Source: Desulfobacterales bacterium
Lineage (GTDB): Bacteria > Desulfobacterota > Desulfobulbia > Desulfobulbales > BM004
Direction: 5' to 3'
NCBI GenBank assembly: GCA_030621655.1
Contig: JAUXHH010000100.1
Coordinates: 1 to 6,230, forward strand
DNA: 6,230 nt
In this document: positions 1 to 5,997 of the stretch, one piece after another
How positions within the stretch are numbered: the first letter of the stretch is position 1
How the letters are laid out: each line of letters starts with the position of its first letter
Translations under genes and position numbers: made by a program
Notes under the pieces: generated by a model
Told to the model about the DNA's origin: nothing
Seen by the model: the letters and a program-made list of their open reading frames with translations, nothing else
The model's database searches: none

Positions 1-69
1 GGTGATTATTACCTTCACAGTATCAGGGATGATGATTTCATCAGGCTGCAACTTTTCTACTACTTTTAA
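1..69 (+). CDS. C-terminal end of a probable outer-membrane beta-barrel protein (5' truncated by the window)
   Basis: Frame 1 is open from the first base for 22 codons and ends at TAA (67-69). The last residues, FIRLQLFYYF, alternate hydrophobic or aromatic with polar residues and finish in phenylalanine. This is the usual C-terminal strand signature (beta-signal) recognised by the BAM complex in outer-membrane beta-barrel proteins. The gene converges on the large minus-strand gene that ends at 252. Only the tail is visible, so the family (porin, TonB receptor or other barrel) cannot be named, and a chance open frame of this length is possible. The stop codon overlaps the first unit of a heptad repeat. 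Confidence 0.5.
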   Translation, partial: GDYYLHSIRDDDFIRLQLFYYF

Positions 70-225
70 TTAGCAATCAGCATTCAGCACTCAGTTTAAA
101 ATCTTTTACCCTTGACCCCTTGAAACCTTTTTCCCTCACCCCTCAGTCCTCACCCCTATCTTTTCATTCCTCAGTCCTCAGCCCTCAACCCTCAGTCCTG
201 TCTTTTCCCCTTGACCCCTTGAACC
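68..225. repeat. Low-complexity heptad (7-bp period) intergenic repeats
   Basis: Three short runs share a 7-bp period. At 68-95 the units are aattagc, aatcagc, attcagc, actcagt. At 135-155 they are ctcaccc, ctcagtc, ctcaccc. At 169-196 they are cctcagt, cctcagc, cctcaac, cctcagt. A 16-bp direct repeat, cccttgaccccttgaa, also occurs at 109-124 and 208-223. The block fills the gap between two convergent genes. Degenerate 7-bp repeats of this kind are common intergenic sequence in several bacterial groups. No open frame or clear intrinsic terminator is visible here. Confidence 0.7.
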
Positions 226-251
226 CTATAATTAGTCCTTTCGCTTTCAAA

Positions 252-2828
252 TCATAAGGCAAACAGGAAAAGCAGACCGGACGCCAACAGGAACCCATAC
301 GGCAGCCCGTACAGTTTCAAGGAAAACTTCTCCGATAAAGTATAGCGCTTGACGATCCGGTAGGTTGCATAGAGGCTTGCCAGGAGACCACCGGTGATGA
401 TCAGATGCTGCAGAGTTTCGGTCGCCTCCCGGCTCAGAAGTCGATAGCCGGTTTCAGTCATGACCACCCCTAGAGCTGACAGAATAAGCGGTACCAAGCG
501 CCAGGCCCCGGCCATGAACATTTCAAAATAAACAGCCAGAAAACCACCCAGTACCAAGGGAATATAGCCGTAGCCTGTGGCGGCAAAGATATGCAAAAAA
601 CTCGAGTTGGACATTCTGGCCTGATGCCAGGAAAACAGTGAGTATATACCAACAAAGAGTCCGATCAGACCGAACAGAATCAGGCTGCCTGCCAGATGGT
701 CCATGCTGAATTGACTGGAAAGAGCCAGGAACTCCTGGTGCAGCAGCAGGGGGAAGAATATGGCTGATAATGCCACCACCAGAAAACTGTCAGCCACACG
801 CGGCGACTGGATATGCCATAGTTCGAGGGGCGCGATCCGCAGGTTCACCTGAATGGAATCATGGGGGCAGTTCTTGATACAGTTGCCGCACAGAATGCAG
901 TCCCTGTTGTTATCAACCAGGAACGGGTGGCGGAACATGGGGCAGCCTTCGTTCTTCGCATCACCCTGGTAACAGAGCCTCGACTGACATGTATTGACAC
1001 AGAGCTGCCGGTTGGCGCGCAGCTCCAAGGTTGAGGGCATGGCAAAAATGGCGTTTAAGGCACCCAGCGGGCAGACATACCGACACCAGGCCCGCCGCTT
1101 GAAAAGGATGCTGAACAGAAACGAGCCCAGAATTATGCCCAGGATAATAAAGCCTGTCAGTTGCGTATTCTGATAGGCGTCCCATACCAATTCTATCCAG
1201 AAAACGATTATACAGAAACCAGCCATGATCCAGCTCGAGTAATCCTTGATAAACTGGGGTACACTGAGTTTGGGTTTGACAATTTTTTGAATCAGATTGC
1301 CGGGAAGTGAAAGAGAGCAGACACTGCACCATATCCTGCCCAAAAAAAAGAACGAAAAAAGCATCAGCGGCCAACCGATAGACCAGCTCAACACCAAACC
1401 TATGTTGCGTTCAGGATCATCCTGAGGTCCCAGAAACAAAGCCAGAAGTCCGCCAAAAAAGACAATGGAGATAAATATTCTCGGCAGCTGCGGAAAGAAA
1501 CGGCTGCGGAACATGGCACCGATAATCGGCCAGCGCAGCAGGTTATACTCCAGTTTGCCCTCAGGCTGCGGCAGTCCCAGGAGGATCTGTTCAGAGAGAA
1601 TCTCGTCCTGCTCAGCCAGAAGAACGGCCCGCTGGATCACATTACGGAGTTCAGTCAAATTGCCCGGCCAGTCATAATTCATCAGCATGCCCAGGACGTT
1701 CTTTTCAAACCCTTTTACTTTGTGGCTGTATTCCTTGTTAAAGTGATCCAGGTAATGTTCCACCAGCCGGGGGATATCACGCTTATGCTCACGGAGCGGC
1801 GGCAGCTGCAGAACGCATTCGCCGAACAGTTCCTGCAGTTCACCAACCATACGGCAGGATTCGCTGCCGGGAATTTGCCGCTCTGCACAGACAATGATCA
1901 ACCGCACGCCAAGACTGAGCCTGGTCTTGCCGCCAATGCGGTAATAACAGTTATCCCGAATGGTCTGCAGCAGTTTTCGCTCAGTGGCTTCTTCCAATAC
2001 CTCGGCATGATAGAGTACGATGCTGCCGCCCCGGTACTGTTCCAGAATGCCGGCCTCCCGAAAGTGTGAAAACGCCAGGGAACCGGGATCGTGGCCATAG
2101 AGCTTGCCCTCAAGAAGCCCTGGTTCAAACTGCCTTAAATCGATTACCCCGTAGGGCCCTTTCCCGTACTCACTGAGGTTGTGTATCTGCCTGGCAGCCG
2201 ATTTACGGCCGGTGCCGGACTCACCGATTATCACCAATGGTTTCAGGTTTTCGGCAAACTTTCTGATACCTGCCTGGACATTTTTTAATGTTCTTGGCGC
2301 CGACTCATCCAGCTCGTCTTCTGTCCCCTCCCCGGTTTCAAAAAAAGGGTACAGGTCGGTATTTTCTGGCTGCACAAAATTCTGCTGCCGGTCAAAGGTT
2401 GTTTCCAACTGGTCACGCAGAGAGGAACGCAGCCTTTCCACCAGGATCTTATCCAGTTCTTCATGAAAAACAGGATTGGCGAGGAGGGTTTCATGAAAGA
2501 ATTCACTGGAAAACCTGCCGAGAAGAACATCAGATACAACCCTGACACTCAAAGACCTTAACTGGCCTGTCAACAGGGAGCTTTCTCCAAAATGTCCACC
2601 TTCGCCTATTCGGCCAACCATGCAGGTACTGTTATCATCTTTTTGGGCAACTAATTCTACCTCGCCTTGCAATACCACATAAAAATAGTCACCCCTCGTG
2701 TCCCTGTCATAGATGTAATCTCCGGCATCTATAGAAACCAATTCACAGGAAGCAGCAATATGATCGAATTCATCCGGCGACATGCCCGTAAACAACGATG
2801 ATTTATGCAACAGTTCCTTTCCATCCAT
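252..2828 (-). CDS. Cyclic-nucleotide-binding / degenerate sigma-54 AAA+ / membrane 4Fe-4S fusion protein
   Basis: 858 residues in three modules. Residues ~5-130 are a CRP-like cyclic-nucleotide-binding domain; its phosphate-binding cassette keeps FGE (80-82) and Arg91-Ser92. Residues ~178-420 resemble the AAA+ domain of sigma-54 activators (GESGTGRK at 202, LPPLRE at 342, WPGNLTELRNVIQRA at 387). Key residues are degenerate: Walker A Lys is Arg208, the GAFTGA loop is GSLAFS (249-254), Walker B Asp-Glu is Tyr273-His274, and the sensor II Arg is Thr392. There is no HTH. Residues ~432-858 form a NosR/NapH-like membrane module with about ten predicted spans, the motifs CxxC (501, 504) and CRYVCP (582, 586), cysteines 610, 614, 619, 629, and a classic CxxCxxCxxxCP (644-655). 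Positive residues (KRR, 577-579) place the Fe-S region in the cytoplasm beside the sensor domains. ATG at 2828 starts just before the domain's first helix; its Shine-Dalgarno is weak. Likely role, inferred: nucleotide-responsive redox protein at the inner membrane. Database names as a sigma-54 regulator would probably mislead. Confidence 0.93.
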   Translation of the reverse strand: MDGKELLHKSSLFTGMSPDEFDHIAASCELVSIDAGDYIYDRDTRGDYFYVVLQGEVELVAQKDDNSTCMVGRIGEGGHFGESSLLTGQLRSLSVRVVSDVLLGRFSSEFFHETLLANPVFHEELDKILVERLRSSLRDQLETTFDRQQNFVQPENTDLYPFFETGEGTEDELDESAPRTLKNVQAGIRKFAENLKPLVIIGESGTGRKSAARQIHNLSEYGKGPYGVIDLRQFEPGLLEGKLYGHDPGSLAFSHFREAGILEQYRGGSIVLYHAEVLEEATERKLLQTIRDNCYYRIGGKTRLSLGVRLIIVCAERQIPGSESCRMVGELQELFGECVLQLPPLREHKRDIPRLVEHYLDHFNKEYSHKVKGFEKNVLGMLMNYDWPGNLTELRNVIQRAVLLAEQDEILSEQILLGLPQPEGKLEYNLLRWPIIGAMFRSRFFPQLPRIFISIVFFGGLLALFLGPQDDPERNIGLVLSWSIGWPLMLFSFFFLGRIWCSVCSLSLPGNLIQKIVKPKLSVPQFIKDYSSWIMAGFCIIVFWIELVWDAYQNTQLTGFIILGIILGSFLFSILFKRRAWCRYVCPLGALNAIFAMPSTLELRANRQLCVNTCQSRLCYQGDAKNEGCPMFRHPFLVDNNRDCILCGNCIKNCPHDSIQVNLRIAPLELWHIQSPRVADSFLVVALSAIFFPLLLHQEFLALSSQFSMDHLAGSLILFGLIGLFVGIYSLFSWHQARMSNSSFLHIFAATGYGYIPLVLGGFLAVYFEMFMAGAWRLVPLILSALGVVMTETGYRLLSREATETLQHLIITGGLLASLYATYRIVKRYTLSEKFSLKLYGLPYGFLLASGLLFLFAL

Positions 2829-3060
2829 AGCGTCTCTACGATAATACTTCGCACAGGAACGCGCATCCTGAAAAATCAGACAAAAAATGCAACCATTTCT
2901 GATGCAACGGGTGAAGTGCCGGCTGCGATTATTAGGGCTGTCATCACGATACTACAGCAGAGAGCAGCTATAATTGAAAAAGGGATTAGAAACAGGTAAG
3001 GCGGTTCAGGAAAGAGTAAAGGGTGGTATGGATGAAATTAAAAGCTTACACGGGAAATAG
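2805..3060 (+). pseudogene. Possible frameshifted remnant of a small helical protein
   Basis: On the plus strand one frame runs from ATG 2805 to TAA 2997-2999 and ends ...AAIIEKGIRNR. The +1 frame continues as LETGKAVQERVKGGMDEIKS and ends at TAG 3058-3060. Removing one base from the A5 run (2977-2981) joins the two into one smooth amphipathic helical tail, AAIIEKG-LETGKAVQERVKGG. The part that looks like protein starts near 2871. The first 24 bases overlap the start of the divergent large gene, so the true 5' end is uncertain. A perfect hairpin follows 19 bp after the stop. I do not recognise the family. It could be a decayed gene, a sequencing indel in a homopolymer, or coincidence. Confidence 0.3.
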
Positions 3061-3079
3061 AAAATTTTTCATATTTACA

Positions 3080-3116
3080 AGTAGATTGCACATCGATCTT
3101 AGATGTGCAATCTACT
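3080..3116. terminator. Perfect 15-bp inverted repeat between convergent reading frames
   Basis: The arms are 3080-3094 (agtagattgcacatc) and 3102-3116 (gatgtgcaatctact), with a 7-base loop and no mismatches. It lies 52 bp past the stop of the minus-strand receiver gene and 19 bp past the end of the possible plus-strand remnant, where a shared bidirectional terminator would sit. The stem is not especially GC-rich and neither side has a clean run of T, so an operator or other palindromic site is an alternative to an intrinsic terminator. Confidence 0.5.
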
Positions 3117-3168
3117 CTATATGTTTAATGCATGGTTCCAGTTCGTGTCTGTCCAGAAGGGACAGGTC

Positions 3169-3615
3169 CTAGTTAGCCAGTTCTCCACAATCAGTTAATT
3201 GCCTATGGGGATTAATCTTTTGTTCTATCTGATCCAGCCAGTCAAAAACATCTGCAATGGCAAAAGGCTTCTGAAAAAACTTCAGACCCAACTCGTTTGC
3301 CCTTTGCATGTCGTCCAAGGTATAATCACCGGACATCAAGGCCAAATGTCTGCAGTGGCAGCCTTTTTCAAGTTGTTTTTCAATGAAATCTATGCCTCTC
3401 ATCACCGGCATATTAATATCTGTCAAGATAATATCAGTGCATGATTGACCATCCAGGCACGAGCAACTTTCGTTGTTAAAAATAGGACAGGCGCCAGGAT
3501 GAGGATAGGTCAGCACCTCATACCCTCCCCGACTGTCCAAAACAGCCTTTAAGAGGTCTAAAATTTCCTGATGGTCGTCAAACACCAAAATTCTATAGCT
3601 GGTATTTTTTTTCAT
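3169..3615 (-). CDS. Single-domain response regulator with a Cys-rich insert
   Basis: 148 residues, one receiver (CheY-like) domain and no output domain. The acidic pocket is Asp13-Asp14, the phospho-acceptor is Asp66 (in LTDINMP), the switch residue is Ser95 and the conserved lysine is Lys116 (in QKPF), so it should accept phosphate normally. Between strand 2 and strand 3, where helix 2 normally lies, there is instead a cysteine-rich stretch with Cys43, 51, 53 and 59. Cys86 and Cys88 form a further CHC, giving seven cysteines in all with Cys143. This pushes the phospho-Asp about ten residues later than usual. The insert could bind a metal or sense redox state (inference). ATG at 3615 directly precedes strand 1, but no good Shine-Dalgarno is visible. 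No kinase is encoded nearby, so its partner is unknown. Confidence 0.9.
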   Translation of the reverse strand: MKKNTSYRILVFDDHQEILDLLKAVLDSRGGYEVLTYPHPGACPIFNNESCSCLDGQSCTDIILTDINMPVMRGIDFIEKQLEKGCHCRHLALMSGDYTLDDMQRANELGLKFFQKPFAIADVFDWLDQIEQKINPHRQLTDCGELAN

Positions 3616-3664
3616 AGGTATGTGTTCAAAAACTGATTGAGATAGGATTATGATTTCATATTTT

Positions 3665-3683
3665 AAAAACCTGCCGTTCCGGC
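3665..3683 (-). terminator. Weak candidate terminator after the lipoprotein gene
   Basis: Read on the minus strand, a 4-bp GC stem (GCCG-GAA-CGGC, 3673-3683) lies about 30 bp past the lipoprotein stop and is followed after three bases by five T (3665-3669). The stem is short, so termination would be inefficient. Read-through into the receiver gene, which starts at 3615, is possible. Confidence 0.3.
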
Positions 3684-3713
3684 CGAAAACTATTGAGACT
3701 TACTTGCAAACTT

Positions 3714-4232
3714 CTAACTCCATGGATTATTACTGTTTGTGACCTTCCATTCATTCCGGGCCATCTGGAGAATGATTATATCATTGGCTTCAATCTTCTG
3801 GCTCACTTCCGGAAGCTGCATTTTGTAGGAACCTTTAATTGAGACCTTGGCAAACACAACCGGTTCGTCGTTAACATATACTTCTTTTTTATCAACAAGC
3901 TCAATCTGGAGTTCTGAAAAATCAAAGGTTGCTTTTTCCAGAAGTTCCAGCCTGCCTTTGCTCTTGTTGATTCTGCATGTAACATCTATCTGCTCAGCCA
4001 CTTCAGCCTGATCAGACTTCACGTAGTAGTAAACCAGGGACTGGTCCGCCATTGTTTCATGCTTGGCAATGAAGTCCCGGATAAAAGTTTCCGGAAGTTC
4101 CATGCTGAGACCATCGCTCCCGCAACCTGTTATGTTTACAAGTGCAAACAAACCTATTGCGACCAAAATCAAACTTCTTTTAAAAGTTAGATTTAATTTC
4201 TTACAACTGTTTAATAACACTTTCCTGCTCAC
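3714..4232 (-). CDS. Small putative lipoprotein of unknown function
   Basis: 172 residues. It has a basic N-terminal stretch (to about residue 19), a hydrophobic core (LILVAIGLFALVN, 21-33) and a lipobox ITGC with the lipidated cysteine at Cys37. Gly38 at +2 carries no Asp inner-membrane retention signal, so outer-membrane anchoring is possible. The mature part (~38-172) has one helical segment (~47-63) followed by mostly beta-like alternating sequence, ending in a strand with EWKVTNSNNPW. This is reminiscent of small NTF2-like or cystatin-like periplasmic lipoproteins, but no family is recognised. The start is GTG at 4232, chosen because a strong Shine-Dalgarno (gagggag) sits 6 bases upstream and because it gives a complete signal peptide. 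It lies between two response-regulator genes with gaps of about 100 and 380 bp, so co-transcription is uncertain. Confidence 0.85.
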   Translation of the reverse strand: MSRKVLLNSCKKLNLTFKRSLILVAIGLFALVNITGCGSDGLSMELPETFIRDFIAKHETMADQSLVYYYVKSDQAEVAEQIDVTCRINKSKGRLELLEKATFDFSELQIELVDKKEVYVNDEPVVFAKVSIKGSYKMQLPEVSQKIEANDIIILQMARNEWKVTNSNNPWS

Positions 4233-4238
4233 TTTCTA

Positions 4239-4245
4239 CTCCCTC
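4239..4245 (-). promoter_or_regulatory. Ribosome binding site that sets the GTG start of the lipoprotein gene
   Basis: On the minus strand gagggag lies 6 bases before GTG (4230-4232). It is the best Shine-Dalgarno match in the window and supports the non-ATG start; no in-frame ATG lies close by. Confidence 0.7.
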
Positions 4246-4457
4246 TCTATTCATGTTTTCTTGTTTTATTGTTGCTGCTAAAATACAAAAGTTCCCCCTG
4301 GACAACAGATAATTATGCGAAATTGCCACAACCAAAATGGATAAAGTTTTATTTCATTTTTGATTTTGGCCTGGTAAAAAAATCATCAATTACTATTGCT
4401 ATAATTGGAGTTACAAAGGACTAAGCTGCGACACCTCTCTATACAAATACAAAGACC

Positions 4458-4486
4458 ATCATAATATGTAATTTGATATATTTCAA
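4458..4486 (-). promoter_or_regulatory. Candidate sigma-70-type promoter for the lipoprotein gene
   Basis: On the minus strand TTGAAA (4481-4486), a 17-base spacer and TATGAT (4458-4463) each match the consensus at five of six positions. Transcription would begin near 4451, giving a leader of roughly 220 bases before GTG 4232. The region is AT-rich, so a chance match is possible. Confidence 0.4.
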
Positions 4487-4611
4487 GTTCAATCATTATG
4501 CACCCCGCCTTTAGGCAACAAAAAACAACATTACACAACGCCACGAGACCGAGTGACAGAAGAAAAGCAGATGAATTTAATGAGGACTACTTTTGGATAA
4601 ACTGCTCAGGA

Positions 4612-5268
4612 TTATTTTGCATCCAGTTCAGCAAGTCCTTCCCGCAAGGCGTACAGCGTTGCCTGGGTCCGGTTTGCCAACTGCAGTTTATTGAGGATAT
4701 TACCCACATGGATACGAACAGTTCCTTCCTTGATCTTAAGTGTTTGGGCAATTTCCTGGTTAGACATACCCTGGGCAACATTTCTTAAAACCTCAACTTC
4801 CCTTTCACTCAGGGGATCATCTGTGGGTGGAAGATCTGAAGGCTGATGCATTTCATGAATCACCTTCTGGGCAATGACCGGATGCAGGGAGGATTTGCCA
4901 TGGTAAACATCATCGATTGCCTGCAGGAGATCTTCAGGGGATGAATCTTTTAACAGGTAACCACTGGCTCCGGCCTTGATGGCAGAAAATACATTTTTAT
5001 CGTCGCTGAAACTGGTGAGAACCAGAATCCTGGCATCATGGTTCTTTTTTTTGATCTCCGCGATGGCGGTAACACCATCTTTACGGGGCATAATCAGGTC
5101 CATTATGATGACATCGGGCTTCAGCTTTTTGGCCATGCTAACAGCTTCTTCACCGTCAACAGCCTCACCTATAAGCTCCATTTCAGGTTTAACACCTACA
5201 AGAGAGCGCAGTCCGCGGCGTACTACAGCGTGGTCATCACAAATAAGAATTCGAATTGTTTTTGGCAT
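4612..5268 (-). CDS. NarL/FixJ-family two-component response regulator
   Basis: 218 residues, the normal full length for the family. The N-terminal receiver domain (1-~122) has the acidic pair Asp11-Asp12, phospho-acceptor Asp57 (MDLIMP), switch Thr85 and Lys107, so it should be phosphorylated by a histidine kinase. A linker (~123-150) leads to a LuxR/NarL-type helix-turn-helix (~153-212). Its signature is intact: LSEREVEVLRNVAQG, SNQEIAQTL, and the recognition helix EGTVRIHVGNILNKL (181-195). It should bind DNA as a dimer once phosphorylated and act as a cytoplasmic transcriptional regulator; targets cannot be told from sequence. ATG 5268 is supported by GGGGAA (5273-5278) four bases upstream and by a good promoter at 5348-5375. 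No sensor kinase adjoins it in the window. Confidence 0.96.
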   Translation of the reverse strand: MPKTIRILICDDHAVVRRGLRSLVGVKPEMELIGEAVDGEEAVSMAKKLKPDVIIMDLIMPRKDGVTAIAEIKKKNHDARILVLTSFSDDKNVFSAIKAGASGYLLKDSSPEDLLQAIDDVYHGKSSLHPVIAQKVIHEMHQPSDLPPTDDPLSEREVEVLRNVAQGMSNQEIAQTLKIKEGTVRIHVGNILNKLQLANRTQATLYALREGLAELDAK

Positions 5269-5347
5269 GTTGTTCCCCGTTTTAAAACCTTATGAAATTA
5301 GCAATTTAAAATTTTTCTCACCCTAAAATGACATGCTTAATACCGTA

Positions 5348-5375
5348 ATTATAACTATCATCACATGTAATGCAA
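5348..5375 (-). promoter_or_regulatory. Candidate sigma-70-type promoter for the NarL-type regulator
   Basis: On the minus strand TTGCAT (5370-5375), a 16-base spacer and a perfect TATAAT (5348-5353) lie about 80 bp before the ATG, implying a leader of roughly 70 bases. Position and the exact -10 box make this the best promoter in the window, although the surroundings are AT-rich. Confidence 0.5.
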
Positions 5376-5493
5376 ATACTAATATCATAACGCAGTATAA
5401 AAATTAGCCTAAATTATTCATCTATTACTCGCCAGGCTATTTCTGAAATGGTCATGAATCATACAAAATAGGGGATATTATCTCATAAAATAA

Positions 5494-5530
5494 CCTTGGC
5501 CTGCCGGGGATTTGGCAAGCCAGGTTTTTT
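5494..5530 (+). terminator. Intrinsic terminator on the plus strand without a recognised upstream gene
   Basis: The stem pairs CCTtGGCcTGCC (5494-5505) with GGCaAGCCAGG (5514-5524): ten base pairs, one bulge, one mismatch and an 8-base loop. It is followed at once by six T (5525-5530). This is the standard form of a Rho-independent terminator reading rightwards. The nearest recognised gene to the left runs the other way, so it may end a small untranslated RNA or act in a leader. On the minus strand the following sequence is only partly T-rich. Confidence 0.55.
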
Positions 5531-5763
5531 GGAGGGTGAGCCTGACCGTCAGGCTCGTGGGGTGCTGTAATATTCAAATGGGCATTCAGTTACTTCCGGT
5601 TCAATTTGGAATAACGAAGGAAGGAGAGAAAAAAAATTTCAACGGGGAGGCAGCATTGCTATTTAGGGCTTGTTTCCACATAGAGGGTGATTGGCGTCCT
5701 TTTGAGGATGGAATACTATGGGAAAATGAGGGGCCACCTCACCCGTTAAAATTTTATATATAA
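5512..5763 (+). CDS. Doubtful small open reading frame
   Basis: 83 codons from a TTG start at 5512; an ATG lies inside at 5579 (61 codons). No convincing Shine-Dalgarno precedes either start, and the TTG lies inside the loop of the terminator hairpin. The product is unremarkable and matches nothing I recognise; its tail contains DWRPFEDGILWENEG. In its favour, the stretch ~5500-5745 is visibly richer in G and C than the AT-rich DNA on both sides, and the frame is not biased towards odd residues. It may be a real small protein, part of an RNA, or nothing. Confidence 0.15.
   Translation: MASQVFWRVSLTVRLVGCCNIQMGIQLLPVQFGITKEGEKKNFNGEAALLFRACFHIEGDWRPFEDGILWENEGPPHPLKFYI
5538..5556. repeat. Perfect 8-bp GC-rich hairpin
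   Basis: gagcctga (5538-5545) and tcaggctc (5549-5556) are exact inverse complements with a 3-base loop, lying 8 bp after the T run of the terminator. No T run follows. The two stems in tandem suggest a structured RNA or a small palindromic element. Confidence 0.6.
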
Positions 5764-5997
5764 TAATACGATTTTTAATATTATGCAATATTACATATAA
5801 AAAATATTAAAAGAATTATAATCCCTTAAAATCCTTTTTATATCAGCTAATAGCATCATGATTTCTGCAAAACCTTCCTGTTAACAGCCTGGATTTTATC
5901 TCAGAATGATCCAGATAGTAAAGAATCCGGGCCCTGAGGATCCGGATTCGGAGTTTCGCAGGCTCGCTTACCTGCTGCCGCTTACAATAATGATGTT
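5764..5997. other. AT-rich region without a supported gene
   Basis: No coding region is seen. The first ~120 bases are very AT-rich. A weak 6-bp inverted repeat, ctggat/atccag, lies at 5889-5894 and 5909-5914, followed by the stronger one at 5923-5949 that is listed separately. Confidence 0.5.
5923..5949. repeat. 8-bp inverted repeat (gaatccgg/ccggattc)
   Basis: gaatccgg (5923-5930) and ccggattc (5942-5949) are exact inverse complements around an 11-base loop. No clean T run follows on either strand, so a terminator call is not justified. It precedes the sequence ttcggagt...tcgcttacctg, which recurs about 190 bp further on. Confidence 0.55.

Larger units (their letters stand above)
4233..4611. 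other. 379-bp AT-rich intergenic region
   Basis: Lies between the NarL-type gene (ending at 4612) and the lipoprotein gene start. It holds the lipoprotein ribosome binding site, a candidate promoter at 4458-4486 and AT-rich sequence. No supported small gene is seen. No GC-rich hairpin with a T run follows the NarL-type gene, so its termination is unexplained. Confidence 0.6.

Noticed and set aside
225..251. Terminator right after the fusion gene stop
   Set aside because: No stem of useful length is visible in the bases following the TGA at 252-254.
961..1374. Minus-strand 137-codon open frame inside the fusion gene
   Set aside because: It lies wholly within the coding region of the 858-residue protein in another frame and has no recognisable domain.
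1722..2545. Plus-strand open frames at 1722-2069, 2179-2466 and 2288-2545
   Set aside because: They are antisense shadows of the AAA+ and linker coding region.
252..2828. Calling the large protein a sigma-54-dependent transcriptional activator
   Set aside because: There is no helix-turn-helix, the GAFTGA loop is absent, and the Walker B acidic pair is replaced by Tyr-His.
2903..2922. Sigma-54-like promoter (GGCAC...TTGCA on the minus strand) before the fusion gene
   Set aside because: The GG and GC elements are 13 bases apart rather than the required 10, so it does not fit the -24/-12 spacing.
4976..5326. Plus-strand 116-codon and 85-codon open frames
   Set aside because: They are antisense to the clear NarL-type regulator and run into its promoter region.
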